Shown piece after piece: positions 8,251-20,062 of a DNA stretch of 64,000 bases; position 1 is the first letter of the stretch; the number at the start of each line of letters is the position of its first letter. The DNA is from Hyphomicrobiales bacterium (GTDB lineage: Bacteria; Pseudomonadota; Alphaproteobacteria; Rhizobiales; Beijerinckiaceae), in contig CANGLU010000004.1 of NCBI GenBank assembly GCA_947455025.1, positions 1-64,000 of the forward strand, read 5' to 3'. The notes beneath the pieces were generated by a model. The model was not told where the DNA came from, searched no databases, and saw nothing but the letters and a program-made list of their open reading frames with translations. The translations under genes were made by a program, and so were the position numbers.

Positions 8251-9645
8251 ATGGCCAAACGTTCCCCAAGCTTTGCCTGCCAAAATTGCGGAGCCGTTTA
8301 TACACGCTGGCAAGGCCGATGTGATGCCTGCGGCAATTGGAGCACGATCGCGGAGGAAGCGGCGGAAGCACCCCTGCCCGGCGGAACCGCGCTACCAAGA
8401 AGCAAAAAGGGTCGTGTATTTGCACTGGAAGGACTCATCGGAGATGCCCCCGAGGCCCCTAGGGTCTCGAGCGGAATCGATGAACTTGATCGAGTAACTG
8501 GCGGCGGATTTGTTCCTGGCTCGGTTATTCTAATAGGTGGTGATCCGGGAATCGGGAAATCGACTTTGCTCATGCAGGCATCTGCCGCACTAGCGATGGA
8601 TGGCGAGCGGGTTGTTTATATTTCTGGAGAAGAAGCGACAGGCCAAGTTCGCCTGCGTGCCGATCGCCTCGGGCTGTCAAAAGCACCGGTTGAACTCGCA
8701 GCCGAAACCAATGTCGAAGATATCATCACAACCCTATCAAAGGGTCCCGCACCGACGCTCGTTATCATCGATTCCATTCAGACAATGTGGTCCGAAAGTG
8801 TCGAATCGGCACCCGGTACCGTCACCCAAGTTCGCGGGTCTGCCCAAGCATTGATCCGGTACGCTAAAACCAGTGGCGCGAGCGTCATCTTAGTCGGCCA
8901 TGTTACAAAAGATGGGCAAATTGCAGGGCCAAGGGTCGTTGAGCACATGGTCGATGCTGTTGCATCCTTTGAAGGCGATGGCGCCCATCACTTCCGGATC
9001 TTGCGTGCCGCAAAAAACCGTTTCGGGCCAACAGACGAGATTGGCGTATTTGAAATGACGGGATTGGGATTAAAGCAAGTCTCAAATCCTTCGGCACTCT
9101 TCCTTGAAGGTAGGGACACCTCATCAGCAGGAACAGCCGTTTTTGCAGGCATGGAAGGCACACGCCCCATGCTCTTGGAGTTTCAGGCCCTCGTTGCGCC
9201 ATCCTCCTTAGGTACACCACGGCGAGCCGTTGTGGGATGGGATCCGAGCAGGCTTTCCATGGTGATCGCGGTTCTCGAAGCGCATGGTGGCCTCAAGCTC
9301 GGTAATCACGATGTCTATCTGAACGTTGCAGGCGGTCTCAAAGTGAATGAACCGGCGGCCGATCTTGCGGCTGCAGCGGCCTTGGTTTCATCCTATTCCG
9401 GACATGCCTTGCCGCCAGACCGGGTTTTCATGGGTGAAATTGGATTGACCGGTGCCCTTCGACCAATTGGACAAATAGCCGTTCGCATGAAAGAAGCCGC
9501 AAAATTAGGGTTCGCATCAGCTGTCATCCCCAAGCCGGGACTCGATGCTGTCGGAAAAACAACGCTCCAAACGCACCCAATGAGTGATGTTGCGGACCTC
9601 GTCGCCACGATTATCAGTGGACCGAAACGGCATTCCGGCTCATAG
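8251..9645 (+). CDS. radA: DNA repair protein RadA
   Basis: RadA/Sms, a RecA-like branch-migration helicase in recombinational repair. 464 residues with the full domain order: C4 zinc finger (C10, C13, C24, C27), RecA-type ATPase with Walker A GGDPGIGKST at about 97-106, the RadA-specific KNRFG motif at about 255-259, and a Lon-like C-terminal domain from about 280. The start ATG at 8251 puts the zinc finger at its usual position. It is co-oriented with alr (11-bp gap) and followed 99 bp later by cvpA. Confidence 0.97.
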   Translation: MAKRSPSFACQNCGAVYTRWQGRCDACGNWSTIAEEAAEAPLPGGTALPRSKKGRVFALEGLIGDAPEAPRVSSGIDELDRVTGGGFVPGSVILIGGDPGIGKSTLLMQASAALAMDGERVVYISGEEATGQVRLRADRLGLSKAPVELAAETNVEDIITTLSKGPAPTLVIIDSIQTMWSESVESAPGTVTQVRGSAQALIRYAKTSGASVILVGHVTKDGQIAGPRVVEHMVDAVASFEGDGAHHFRILRAAKNRFGPTDEIGVFEMTGLGLKQVSNPSALFLEGRDTSSAGTAVFAGMEGTRPMLLEFQALVAPSSLGTPRRAVVGWDPSRLSMVIAVLEAHGGLKLGNHDVYLNVAGGLKVNEPAADLAAAAALVSSYSGHALPPDRVFMGEIGLTGALRPIGQIAVRMKEAAKLGFASAVIPKPGLDAVGKTTLQTHPMSDVADLVATIISGPKRHSGS

Positions 9646-9744
9646 GCAATCAAATGGACGTGACGACAGCTCGCCATATGATTATAAGCGCCGAAGCCAA
9701 GTGGCTAAGGTTAAGGCCCTAAATATTCAGGACGGACATTTTAT

Positions 9745-10326
9745 ATGAGCAATCTTCCGGTCAGCATTCTCGACCTGTTGGTCATTGGTATCGTTCTGAT
9801 CTCTGGACTTTTGGCTTCCGTACGTGGTTTTGCACGCGAAGTGTTGGCTATCGGTTCTTGGGTAGCAGCCGCTGTTGCAGCCTACATGTTCCATCCAAAG
9901 GTGCTGGTTTATTTGGAGCCCCACATTGCCAACCGTCAGGTAGCCTTAGCGGCTGCCATAGCCATCTTATTTCTCGGCGTCCTTGTTTTAGCGACCATGA
10001 TAACGGTCAAGATATCGGACATTATTCTCGATTCGAGCATCGGCGCGCTCGACCGCACCTTGGGGTTTTTGTTTGGTGCTGCCCGCGGATTTTTAATTGC
10101 TGCCATCGCGTTCCTGTTTTTTGATAAACTTGTCGGTGAAAAACAATATCCAGATTGGATCCGCGACGCGAAATTGCGGCCTATTTTGAAGCAATCGGGC
10201 GATCAAATTATAGCCCTATTGCCGGCAGACCCCGGCTTTTTGGACAAGCTGAAATCCAAAGCTGCGGGTACGGATGCCTCGACAGGCACCACAGGCGATG
10301 GAACGACGCCTCCTAAAACGCCATAA
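9745..10326 (+). CDS. cvpA: CvpA family membrane protein
   Basis: A 193-residue inner-membrane protein with four hydrophobic segments in the first 130 residues and a hydrophilic Thr/Pro-rich tail. The family signature is clear: LDLLVIGIVLISGLLASVRGFAREVL near the start and LDRTLGFLFGAARGFLI in the middle. CvpA is linked to colicin V export in E. coli and often sits immediately upstream of purF, as here (61 bp). Its molecular role is still poorly defined; recent work on the family concerns envelope and bile-salt tolerance. Confidence 0.93.
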   Translation: MSNLPVSILDLLVIGIVLISGLLASVRGFAREVLAIGSWVAAAVAAYMFHPKVLVYLEPHIANRQVALAAAIAILFLGVLVLATMITVKISDIILDSSIGALDRTLGFLFGAARGFLIAAIAFLFFDKLVGEKQYPDWIRDAKLRPILKQSGDQIIALLPADPGFLDKLKSKAAGTDASTGTTGDGTTPPKTP

Positions 10327-10387
10327 TTTTGGATCTCTCTGTTGAAGGCTCTCCGAATCCGTTGAATTTAGTTTAGGAGAGGCGCAT

Positions 10388-11872
10388 ATGTCGGCGGTAG
10401 CAGGCGGGGTGTGTGCAATGACCAATGAGTTATTTGATCTCGACGCAGATCGTCTGAAAGAAGAGTGCGGCGTATTTGGCATTTTTGGCCATCCTGAGGC
10501 GGCAGCGATCACTGCACTAGGCCTCCATGCCCTTCAGCATCGTGGACAGGAAGCGGCTGGCATAGTCAGCTTTGACGGCAAACGTTTTCATTCCGAACGT
10601 CGGATGGGCCTTGTTGGTGACAATTTCTCGGAACGGGCCGTCATCGAGCGCTTGCGCGGTAACGCCGCCATCGGCCATACCCGATATTCGACAACGGGCG
10701 AGACAATTCTTCGCAACGTTCAACCGTTATTCGCTGAATTGGACGGCGGTGGTTTTGCCGTGGCCCATAACGGCAATATTACCAACGGAATAACCCTGCG
10801 CCGTCAACTGATCCGCTCCGGCGCAATTTATCAGTCGACGAGCGACACCGAAGTCGTGCTGCATTTGGTTGCCCGTAGTACGCGACCTAAATTTGTTGAT
10901 CGGTTTATTGACGCTATCAAGGAACTTGAAGGCGCCTATTCCTTCGTTGGCTTAACGAACAAGAAGCTCGTCGGCGCGCGCGATCCTTTGGGCATCCGTC
11001 CGCTGGTACTTGGGGAATTGGACGGGTGCTATATTTTGGCATCAGAAACCTGCGCACTGGATATTATCGGCGCCCGCTTCGTTCGCGATATTGAAAATGG
11101 CGAAGTGGTTATCATCAGTGAAACAGGCATTGAATCAATCAAGCCTTTCGGCATTATACCAGCCCGTCCCTGCATTTTTGAATATGTCTATTTCGCAAGA
11201 CCTGACTCGGTCGTGCATGGAAAATCGGTCTATGCCGTTCGCAAAGCCATGGGTGCGCAATTGGCAACCGAAAGTGGAATTGACGCCGATGTGATTATCC
11301 CAGTGCCAGATTCAGGCGTCCCTGCGGCGCTTGGCTATGCGCAAGCATCGGGCATTCCCTATGAGCTTGGGATTATTCGTAATCATTATGTCGGGCGCAC
11401 CTTTATCCAACCGACACAGTCCATTCGCGAATTTGGCGTCAGAATGAAACATTCTGCCAATCGGTCGGTTGTCGAGGGCAAGCGGATCGTTCTCATTGAC
11501 GATTCCATTGTACGCGGAACTACATCGATCAAAATCGTTCAGATGATGCGGGATGCCGGTGCACGAGAAGTTCATTTCCGCATTTCCAGCCCGCCGATCA
11601 AATTCCCGGACTTCTATGGAATTGATACGCCGGAGCGTAATAATTTACTCGCGGCGACCCATACACTTGAAGAAATGCGCGCCTTTATCGGATGCGACTC
11701 TCTCGCCTTCTTATCAATCGACGGCATTTATCGAGCGATGGGGGAGAATGGCCGCAGCGAAAGCCAACCGCAATTCACCGATCACTGTTTCACAGGCGAT
11801 TATCCAACGGGCTTAACCGATCAATCCGGTGAATCGCCTAAACAACTCTCCCTTCTCGCTGAAGCAGGTTAG
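10388..11872 (+). CDS. purF: amidophosphoribosyltransferase PurF
   Basis: First committed step of purine synthesis: PRPP and glutamine give phosphoribosylamine. 494 residues. The nucleophile is a cysteine made N-terminal by removal of a propeptide; here it is C27 in EECGVFGIFGH, leaving a 26-residue propeptide. The glutaminase domain has HRGQEAAG and IGHTRYSTTG; the phosphoribosyltransferase domain has the PRPP loop IDDSIVRGTT. The ATG at 10388 has TAGGAGAGG just upstream; an in-frame ATG at 10418 would shorten the propeptide. A dehydrogenase gene begins 3 bp downstream. Confidence 0.97.
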   Translation: MSAVAGGVCAMTNELFDLDADRLKEECGVFGIFGHPEAAAITALGLHALQHRGQEAAGIVSFDGKRFHSERRMGLVGDNFSERAVIERLRGNAAIGHTRYSTTGETILRNVQPLFAELDGGGFAVAHNGNITNGITLRRQLIRSGAIYQSTSDTEVVLHLVARSTRPKFVDRFIDAIKELEGAYSFVGLTNKKLVGARDPLGIRPLVLGELDGCYILASETCALDIIGARFVRDIENGEVVIISETGIESIKPFGIIPARPCIFEYVYFARPDSVVHGKSVYAVRKAMGAQLATESGIDADVIIPVPDSGVPAALGYAQASGIPYELGIIRNHYVGRTFIQPTQSIREFGVRMKHSANRSVVEGKRIVLIDDSIVRGTTSIKIVQMMRDAGAREVHFRISSPPIKFPDFYGIDTPERNNLLAATHTLEEMRAFIGCDSLAFLSIDGIYRAMGENGRSESQPQFTDHCFTGDYPTGLTDQSGESPKQLSLLAEAG

Positions 11873-11875
11873 ACG

Positions 11876-12625
11876 ATGGCAGGCAAACTTGAAGGGCGTG
11901 TCGCTCTTGTAACCGGAGCCTCACGCGGCATAGGCCGCGCGGCAGCGCTTGAATTTGCTAAAGAAGGCGCCCACATCATTGCGCTGGCCCGCACATCTGG
12001 GGCCTTAGAAGAATTGGACGATGATATTCGTGCGGTGTCACCACACGGTGCAACACTTGTTCCTGCCGATCTAAAAGATATGGACGGCATCGATCGCCTT
12101 GGCGGCGCGATTTATGATCGTTGGGGCAAGCTCGACATCTTTTTCGGCAATGGCGCGATTTTAGGGCCTATTTCGCCGATTGGTCACGTTATGCCCAAAG
12201 AATGGGATGACGTTATGACCGTCAACGTTACCGCAAACTGGCGCTTACTCCGAATCCTTGATCCGCTTTTGACGCGTTCTGACGCAGGACGCGTGATCTT
12301 GATGAGTTCGGCAGCCGCTTGGAAGCACCGTCCCTATTGGGGCTGTTACAGTGTTTCAAAAGCCGCCCTTGAAGCGCTGGGGCACACCTATGCCCAAGAA
12401 GTAGCGACGACGCCAATCAAGGTCATGATGGTCGATCCCGGCCCGCTTCGGACCGACATGCGAGCTACCGCTGTGCCGGGCGAAGACCCTTTATCTTTGC
12501 GCGAGCCTTCAGCATTGGCACCCCATCTGGCAAGCATGGCCGCCGCTGATTGGACAGAAACCGGACGAATTTTCGACTTCTCTGGCTCTGAACCAAAACT
12601 TACCGATTTCGGACGGCCGGTTTAG
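11876..12625 (+). CDS. short-chain dehydrogenase/reductase
   Basis: A 249-residue classical SDR. The NAD(P)-binding motif TGASRGIGRA lies at about residues 14-23, FFGNGAILG replaces the usual NNAG region, the catalytic serine is in LMSSAAAW, and the Y-x3-K pair is in YSVSKAALE. The substrate cannot be read from sequence. It starts 3 bp after purF, so it is co-transcribed and probably coupled; this purF-SDR pairing recurs in Rhizobiales, though no purine-related role is known to me. The gene converges on der with a shared terminator between them. Confidence 0.9.
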   Translation: MAGKLEGRVALVTGASRGIGRAAALEFAKEGAHIIALARTSGALEELDDDIRAVSPHGATLVPADLKDMDGIDRLGGAIYDRWGKLDIFFGNGAILGPISPIGHVMPKEWDDVMTVNVTANWRLLRILDPLLTRSDAGRVILMSSAAAWKHRPYWGCYSVSKAALEALGHTYAQEVATTPIKVMMVDPGPLRTDMRATAVPGEDPLSLREPSALAPHLASMAAADWTETGRIFDFSGSEPKLTDFGRPV

Positions 12626-12630
12626 TTAAA

Positions 12631-12674
12631 AAACTAGATAAGAGACAATTGCAGCCTCTTATCCTTTATTTTCT
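12631..12674. terminator. bidirectional terminator between the SDR gene and der
   Basis: GATAAGAG at 12637-12644 pairs with CTCTTATC at 12656-12663 (8 bp, 11-nt loop). On the plus strand it is followed by CTTTATTTTCTTT; on the minus strand by TAGTTTTTTAAC. Both convergent genes can therefore stop here. The hairpin overlaps the der stop codon. Confidence 0.8.
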
Positions 12675-14047
12675 TTATCAAACGGATTTTGCGTCTCTCG
12701 CAATGACACGCGAATTGGTGTGCCCGGCAATCCGAATGTTTCGCGAAGCGAATTGATCAAATAGCGCGTATAGCTATCCGGCAAACCCGATAATTGATTA
12801 CCAAAAATGGCAAAATGTGGCGGGCGCGATTTCACTTGGGTTGCGTAACGCATTTTAATTCGACGTCCCGACACAGCCGGTGGCGGATGCTTTTCAAGGA
12901 CGCCCGCAAGCCAGCGATTAAGCTGGCCTGTCGATACGCGCTTCGACCAAATCTCGGCAGACTTAATGCAAGCCTCAATCAGCTTATCCGCACCATCTCC
13001 TGTCAGACCTGACAAAGGAAGAATGGTTGCGCCCTTCACATTTGAAAGCAGGCGCTCGGTATCATCGACCAATTTTTTAAATCGACCTGGATCGCCAGCG
13101 ACCAAGTCCCATTTATTCACGCCGACAACGAGAGCCCTACCCTCCTTCTCGATCACCGAGAGAATGGCCAGATCCTGCTTTTCAAACGGAATGGTAGCAT
13201 CGAGCAGCAACACGACAACTTCGGCAAATTTAACCGCCCGCAAGCCATCCGATACGGCTAATTTTTCTAATTTATCGTCGATGCGCGAGCGCTTACGCAT
13301 CCCCGCGGTATCGTAAAGCTTCATAGGTCGGCCACGAAAATTCCATTCGACCCCGATGGAATCGCGCGTGATCCCGGCCTCCGGACCCGTCAAAAGGCGC
13401 TCTTCACCAAGCAATCGATTAATCAGCGTCGACTTACCCGCATTGGGTCTGCCAACGATAGCAATCCGCAAAGGTCGGGCTGGGTCATTTTCTGCCTCGT
13501 CATCTTCAGCGATTTCAGGCGCAAACTCGTCTACTTCCGGCTTTTCGGTGTGCAGGGGAAGGGCCAGACGAATAGCGTCATATAGATCCGCCAATCCCTC
13601 GCCATGTTCTCCGGAGAACGGAATAGGATCGCCCAAGCCGAGCCCAAAGGCTTCGTACGATTCCATCATACCAATCTTACCTTCAGCCTTATTGGCCAGA
13701 AGGATCACGGGCTTGCCCGCGCGTCGCACGAGGGTGGCAAAATGCCGGTCCGATGGCGTTAAACCGGCCCTAACATCAATCAGAAAAATAATCGCGTCAG
13801 CGTCCATGATCGCCGCTTCGGTCTGACCGCGCATCCGACCTGTAAGCGACGATTCCGAACTTTCTTCCAGACCTGCGGTATCGATCACTGTGAAATCGAG
13901 ATCGCCCAGACGCGCTTCTCCCTCGCGGCGATCACGCGTGACGCCGGGTTGATCATCGACCAATGCGAGCTTCTTGCCAACGAGACGATTAAAGAGCGTC
14001 GACTTGCCGACATTCGGCCGGCCGACGAGCACGACCGTGAACGACAT
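12659..14047 (-). CDS. der: ribosome biogenesis GTPase Der (EngA)
   Basis: Double-GTPase needed for 50S assembly, 462 residues. The first G domain opens with [13 protein letters not shown] near the N-terminus and has the G3 motif DTAG; the second repeats them at [15 protein letters not shown] and DTAGMRKRS, with NKWD as G4. A KH-like domain ends the protein (from about residue 365). The longest frame begins with TTG at 14059; the ATG at 14047 (MSFTVVLVG) matches the family start. It lies 31 bp downstream of the YfgM-like gene and is probably transcribed with it. No bamB gene sits between them. Confidence 0.97.
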   Translation of the reverse strand: MSFTVVLVGRPNVGKSTLFNRLVGKKLALVDDQPGVTRDRREGEARLGDLDFTVIDTAGLEESSESSLTGRMRGQTEAAIMDADAIIFLIDVRAGLTPSDRHFATLVRRAGKPVILLANKAEGKIGMMESYEAFGLGLGDPIPFSGEHGEGLADLYDAIRLALPLHTEKPEVDEFAPEIAEDDEAENDPARPLRIAIVGRPNAGKSTLINRLLGEERLLTGPEAGITRDSIGVEWNFRGRPMKLYDTAGMRKRSRIDDKLEKLAVSDGLRAVKFAEVVVLLLDATIPFEKQDLAILSVIEKEGRALVVGVNKWDLVAGDPGRFKKLVDDTERLLSNVKGATILPLSGLTGDGADKLIEACIKSAEIWSKRVSTGQLNRWLAGVLEKHPPPAVSGRRIKMRYATQVKSRPPHFAIFGNQLSGLPDSYTRYLINSLRETFGLPGTPIRVSLRETQNPFDKENKG

Positions 14048-14078
14048 AACTATATCCAATCTTTTCTGAGCACACCCA

Positions 14079-14735
14079 TTATGGGAGTTTGCTGCCTGCC
14101 TTTACAAGGGCAAGATAGATCTGAACGCGCTGCTTCAACGTTGCAGGCGCAATATCATCCGTCATAATCTCATCAAATAATTTACCGGCACCGGCAATAT
14201 CGCCGGCTTTTAGAGCTTTCAAGCCAATCAGCTCCCGCGCATTACCAGCCCAAGTCCCACCTGGAACAATCAAAGGCTGCAATTTTGTCTGAAGCTCTTC
14301 CGACGAAGCCGTATCCGCAACAAGTGTGGCCGACCTCAAGCGGGCTAAACCACGTAATACGGGTGGAAGCGTTGCATCGGAAGCCAATACATCAAATAAT
14401 TTAGCCCCCTCGGCCTTATCCGTTAATGAACGTTCAACGGCCAAGCGAAAACGCGATAAGAGCGCGTATCCAACGTCACCATCGGCTGCAATCGCTGAAA
14501 ATTCCTTGGTCGCCTCGTCGGCTTTACCTGCCGCCGACGCCTCAATAGCGGCTTGAAACCGGGAACCTAAAGCTTCGGCCTTTTGGGTTTCGTAATGCGT
14601 GTAAAACCGATATCCGGCTGTTAAAGCGACGAGGATCAACCCAAACGCAAAAAACAGTGGTCCATATTTCTTCCAGACATCAATTGCCTGATCACGGCGG
14701 ATATCGTCGTCAATTTCGCGAAATATGTCGGACAT
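14079..14735 (-). CDS. YfgM-like tetratricopeptide membrane-anchored protein
   Basis: A 218-residue protein with a cytoplasmic N-terminus ([16 protein letters not shown]), one membrane segment at about residues 27-47 ([18 protein letters not shown]) and a periplasmic helical domain. This is the layout of the YfgM/DUF2133 family, associated with the Sec translocon and periplasmic chaperones. The start is the ATG at 14735; the longer TTG frame adds five residues. It precedes der, a common arrangement in proteobacteria, although the usual intervening bamB is absent here. Exact function in alphaproteobacteria is inferred. Confidence 0.8.
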   Translation of the reverse strand: MSDIFREIDDDIRRDQAIDVWKKYGPLFFAFGLILVALTAGYRFYTHYETQKAEALGSRFQAAIEASAAGKADEATKEFSAIAADGDVGYALLSRFRLAVERSLTDKAEGAKLFDVLASDATLPPVLRGLARLRSATLVADTASSEELQTKLQPLIVPGGTWAGNARELIGLKALKAGDIAGAGKLFDEIMTDDIAPATLKQRVQIYLALVKAGSKLP

Positions 14736-14807
14736 GGTAGCCAATCTCAAAAACCGAGGAGGCTCTTCTATAAGGAAACGCCACGCCTTAGTTAAGTAAA
14801 AAATCCA

Positions 14808-15380
14808 TCAGCCCATCAAGCTGACACCAACAATCAGCGGATGGAGGTGAATCATGCCTATATAGGCAATAATACCGACCACAACGGCGATAATATCCCC
14901 CAAAATACGCGGAGCCGGAAGATCAACCGCTGCATTTGGCCGCCATTTGAATGAAATTCGATCAATAACGGCCCAAGCAAGCAACGCTCCGAACAGAATC
15001 ATTCCGCCCAGATCGCCATTCGCCAAAAAATGGCCCAATGCCCATGCCTTAATGCCAACCAACATCGGATGTTTAAGCCGCATCTTTAGATAGCCACGCG
15101 GCGCGTAGGCCGCCGCCAAAGAAATAAAAGAAATCAGCATGAACAAGTAATTCAGATGCTTAAGCGCAACCGGCGGCTCCCAAATTTGGATAAGCCCTGT
15201 GTCCCGATAGGCGGCAAAGCCATCAAATAAGATCACAAGTCCGATGAGCGAGAAAACGCTGTAAATGCCCTTATAGACATTAGGTCCCAACGACCGGACC
15301 AAAAATCCATGAAGCCGCGGGACCATGCCGATCGAATGAAAGGCAAGAAAAATAATAAGTCCGAAAATAAAGTAAATCAC
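14808..15380 (-). CDS. NnrU family membrane protein
   Basis: A 190-residue inner-membrane protein with about five or six hydrophobic segments. It begins IYFIFGLIIFLAFHSIGM and carries the pattern LRHPM-like LKHPMLVGIKAWALGHFLANGDLGG typical of NnrU, a family with a methyltransferase-like membrane fold. In denitrifiers NnrU is needed for nitrite and nitric oxide reductase expression or maturation, but most NnrU-family members lie outside denitrification clusters. No nir or nor gene is in the window, so no such role can be assigned here. Confidence 0.85.
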   Translation of the reverse strand: MIYFIFGLIIFLAFHSIGMVPRLHGFLVRSLGPNVYKGIYSVFSLIGLVILFDGFAAYRDTGLIQIWEPPVALKHLNYLFMLISFISLAAAYAPRGYLKMRLKHPMLVGIKAWALGHFLANGDLGGMILFGALLAWAVIDRISFKWRPNAAVDLPAPRILGDIIAVVVGIIAYIGMIHLHPLIVGVSLMG

Positions 15381-15486
15381 GACAAAGCTTCCAAATGAAT
15401 TGATCGTATCATTTAGAACGCTTTATGTTTGAACGTCGAGCGCAATTTAGTGGGCGGGTGCCACATTATTGAAATACCGCGGAATC

Positions 15487-17052
15487 TTATTCCCACTCAA
15501 TCGTGCCAGGCGGCTTTGACGTCACATCATAAACGACGCGATTAATTCCTCTGACTTCATTGATGATACGGTTGGCCGCGCGTCCGAGGAAGTTCATATC
15601 AAAGGGATAAAAATCGGCCGTCATTCCATCGACCGACGTAACGGCACGCAAGGCGCACACATTGTCATAGGTCCTACCATCGCCCATCACGCCCACGGTG
15701 CGCACAGGAAGCAGAACAGCAAAGGCCTGCCAAATCGTGTCATAGAGCCCTGCACGACGAATTTCCTCCAAATAAATTTCGTCGGCCTGACGCAAAATAT
15801 CGCATTTTTCTTTGGTAACCTCGCCCGGAATTCGGATCGCTAACCCTGGCCCTGGGAATGGATGGCGCCCAACAAAGGCATCGGGCAAACCGAGTTCACG
15901 ACCCAACTCCCTAACCTCGTCCTTAAACAATTCGCGCAACGGCTCAACCAGCTGCATCTTCATCCGTGCAGGCAACCCACCGACATTGTGATGCGACTTA
16001 ATCGTCACAGAGGGCCCACCGGTGAAGGAAACGCTTTCGATCACGTCGGGATAAAGGGTACCTTGGGCCAGAAAATCCGCCCCACCAATCTTTTTGGCCT
16101 CGGCATCAAAAACGTCGATAAACAGCCTACCAATTGTTTTGCGCTTTGCTTCCGGATCACTAACGCCAGCGAGTTCTTTCAGAAATAACTCTTCTGCATC
16201 AACATGTACCAGTGGAATATTATAGTGATCTTTAAAAAGAGAAACGACCTTTTCGGCCTCCGCCATCCGCAGCAATCCGTGATCGACAAACACACAGGTC
16301 AATTGATCGCCTATCGCCTCATGGATTAACACAGCCGCTACGGCTGAATCGACACCACCCGACAAACCGCAAATCACTCGACCTTTGCCAACTTGCGCGC
16401 GAATACGGGAAATCGCTTCTTCGCGGAACGCTTTCATGGTCCAGTCAGCGTGACATCCCGCAATATTACGTACGAAATTGCGGATGAGGGCCGCACCATG
16501 TGGCGTATGAACAACTTCGGGGTGGAATTGCGCCGCATAAAAGCGCCTAGCCTCATCGGCAATAACAGCAATTGGCGCGTTCTCTGAGGTTGCAACGACG
16601 GCAAAACCTTCAGGCAATACAGTGACGCGGTCGCCATGGCTCATCCAGACAGGATAGCGCTGCCCCTTTTCCCACACACCTTCAAACAAGGCACAATCGG
16701 CCGTTACCGTTACTTCTGCGCGCCCGAATTCGCGATGATGTCCACCTTCTACCTTGCCGCCCAATTGCTTGGCCATGGTTTGCTCACCATAGCAAATGCC
16801 AAGAACAGGAATTCCAGCCGTAAAAATAGCCTGCGGTGCGGATGGCGCATTTTGATCGAGAACAGAGGCCGGACCGCCTGAAAGGATAACGGCCTTAGGA
16901 GCGAGATCAGCAAAGGCTTTATCGGCGGATTGGAACGGAACGATTTCGCAGTAAATTCCTTCTTCGCGAACCCGCCTCGCAATGAGTTGCGTCACCTGAC
17001 TGCCAAAGTCGACGATCAGTATCTTTTCATGCGTTTCCGTCATCTCGCTCAT
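15487..17052 (-). CDS. guaA: GMP synthase (glutamine-hydrolysing)
   Basis: Converts XMP to GMP using ATP and glutamine; 521 residues. The N-terminal class I amidotransferase has the nucleophile in GICYGEQ (C87) and the His/Glu pair in FHPEV (H177, E179). The ATP-pyrophosphatase domain has the PP-loop SGGVDS at 231-236, and the protein ends in the dimerisation domain with KPPGTIEWE. The start at 17052 (ATG) lies 6 bp after rsmB; a second ATG is three codons in. Transcription order is guaB, rsmB, guaA, so two consecutive steps from IMP to GMP are encoded together. Confidence 0.98.
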   Translation of the reverse strand: MSEMTETHEKILIVDFGSQVTQLIARRVREEGIYCEIVPFQSADKAFADLAPKAVILSGGPASVLDQNAPSAPQAIFTAGIPVLGICYGEQTMAKQLGGKVEGGHHREFGRAEVTVTADCALFEGVWEKGQRYPVWMSHGDRVTVLPEGFAVVATSENAPIAVIADEARRFYAAQFHPEVVHTPHGAALIRNFVRNIAGCHADWTMKAFREEAISRIRAQVGKGRVICGLSGGVDSAVAAVLIHEAIGDQLTCVFVDHGLLRMAEAEKVVSLFKDHYNIPLVHVDAEELFLKELAGVSDPEAKRKTIGRLFIDVFDAEAKKIGGADFLAQGTLYPDVIESVSFTGGPSVTIKSHHNVGGLPARMKMQLVEPLRELFKDEVRELGRELGLPDAFVGRHPFPGPGLAIRIPGEVTKEKCDILRQADEIYLEEIRRAGLYDTIWQAFAVLLPVRTVGVMGDGRTYDNVCALRAVTSVDGMTADFYPFDMNFLGRAANRIINEVRGINRVVYDVTSKPPGTIEWE

Positions 17053-17058
17053 CTCGCG

Positions 17059-18357
17059 TCACGCTACTTTCGTTAGGATCGAAATATAAAACCCATCGGT
17101 GCCGGTCCGTTTGGGCGTCAACTGAAGGCCAAATCCATTGGGAGAAACGAAACTGGCCAAAGCCTCAAGGCCTGCATGTTCGGCAACACTGGCCGGCTCA
17201 ATCACTTCGAAATCCGAATGCCGATCTAAAAAGCTAGTGATCGCGCCATCATTTTCACGCGGCAGAAGCGAACAGGTAATATAGGCTATCCGCCCGCCAC
17301 TTTTGACATATTGAGAAGCTCTATCAAGTACTTCCGACTGCTCTTTAATTCGATCTTCGAGCGCATTTGGACGTACACGCCATTTTGCATCAGGGTTGCG
17401 GCGCCATGTACCTGTGCCAGTGCAGGGAGCATCAACCACAACTAAGTCGACGTGCCCTTCAAGACCCTCTAACGGCTCGTCCTCTTTCCCCTTAGGGGAG
17501 CGAACCTGAACATTTCGAACGCCTGCCCGTGTCATGCGGTCAAAGATCGGAGCCAACCGTCTTTTATCATTATCGGTCGCGAAGATTTGCCCGCGGTTAT
17601 CCATCAAAGCTGCTAGAGCAAGCGTTTTTCCACCACCGCCAGCGCATAAATCAATGATTTGCATACCCGGATCGGGTGCAGCGAGCATCGCCGCCAATTG
17701 CGAACCCTCGTCCTGAATTTCATAGGCCCCTTTTTGAAAGGCAGGCTCCGATTGAACCGATACGGCACGCCCGTCTTCGAGTGGCATAATTCGCATTCCA
17801 ACGGGCGAAAAATCTGCCGTCTTCACATTCAAATGCGATAACTGCTCGAGAACAGCTTCTGGCTCCGCCTTCAACGTATTGACACGAATATCAACGGGCG
17901 CGCGGCTTGCGAGGGCCGATAACTCCTCCACCCTGCTATCGCCAAATGCGGTTTGAAATTCACCATCAAGCCATTCGGGATAATCGCCCGCAACCCATGC
18001 GGGCGCTCCATCAAGCGTGCCCGACGTTAACGCCAGTCGCTCGTTGTCAGACAATGGCTGAGGCGCAAATCGGCTCCCATCACAGAGGGCCGAAATCGCA
18101 TTAACGTCGAGACCGCGCGATAGCTTTAACGTTCCCAGCAGCATGGCACGGGAACTCTCGCTCCCCATAATAAATCCAGCCGAAGCGCGGCGGCGCAACG
18201 CGTCATGGACCAAAGCCGATATTCCGGCGCGGTCACCCGAACCGGCAAACCGATGAGAAAGACCCCAATCTTTTAGAACATCATTGGCAGGTCGCCTGCG
18301 TGCAGCAATATCATCCAAAATTTCGATCGCAGCCGATAACCGGGCAGAAGGTGTCAT
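17059..18357 (-). CDS. rsmB: 16S rRNA (cytosine-5) methyltransferase, RsmB/RsmF type
   Basis: SAM-dependent RNA m5C methyltransferase, 432 residues. An N-terminal NusB-like helical region (about 1-130) is followed by the Rossmann domain: SAM motif DLCAGGGGKTLAL, motif IV DAPCTGTGTWRRNPDAKW with one cysteine, and motif VI ITCSLLPRENDG with the second, catalytic cysteine. The longest frame begins further upstream; the ATG at 18357 (MTPSARLSA) is preferred, leaving a 43-bp gap to guaB. RsmB (C967 of 16S rRNA) is the best fit; a related RsmF-type substrate is possible. Confidence 0.9.
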   Translation of the reverse strand: MTPSARLSAAIEILDDIAARRRPANDVLKDWGLSHRFAGSGDRAGISALVHDALRRRASAGFIMGSESSRAMLLGTLKLSRGLDVNAISALCDGSRFAPQPLSDNERLALTSGTLDGAPAWVAGDYPEWLDGEFQTAFGDSRVEELSALASRAPVDIRVNTLKAEPEAVLEQLSHLNVKTADFSPVGMRIMPLEDGRAVSVQSEPAFQKGAYEIQDEGSQLAAMLAAPDPGMQIIDLCAGGGGKTLALAALMDNRGQIFATDNDKRRLAPIFDRMTRAGVRNVQVRSPKGKEDEPLEGLEGHVDLVVVDAPCTGTGTWRRNPDAKWRVRPNALEDRIKEQSEVLDRASQYVKSGGRIAYITCSLLPRENDGAITSFLDRHSDFEVIEPASVAEHAGLEALASFVSPNGFGLQLTPKRTGTDGFYISILTKVA

Positions 18358-18400
18358 GTCATATCTTTCAGCGCGCCGAACGGACGCGTTACGCCCGACT

Positions 18401-19924
<1,524 letters not shown>

Positions 19925-20062
19925 TCATATGCGACGCACCGCGTCATTGAAATATGAATTGGCACTGGGACCTATCACGGTCACTCGAAAACTAAAAGTC
20001 AGAGAGTGAAATTTTTGAAAATATTCATCAAATGACTAAACACTTCGCGGGATAACGGGCCC

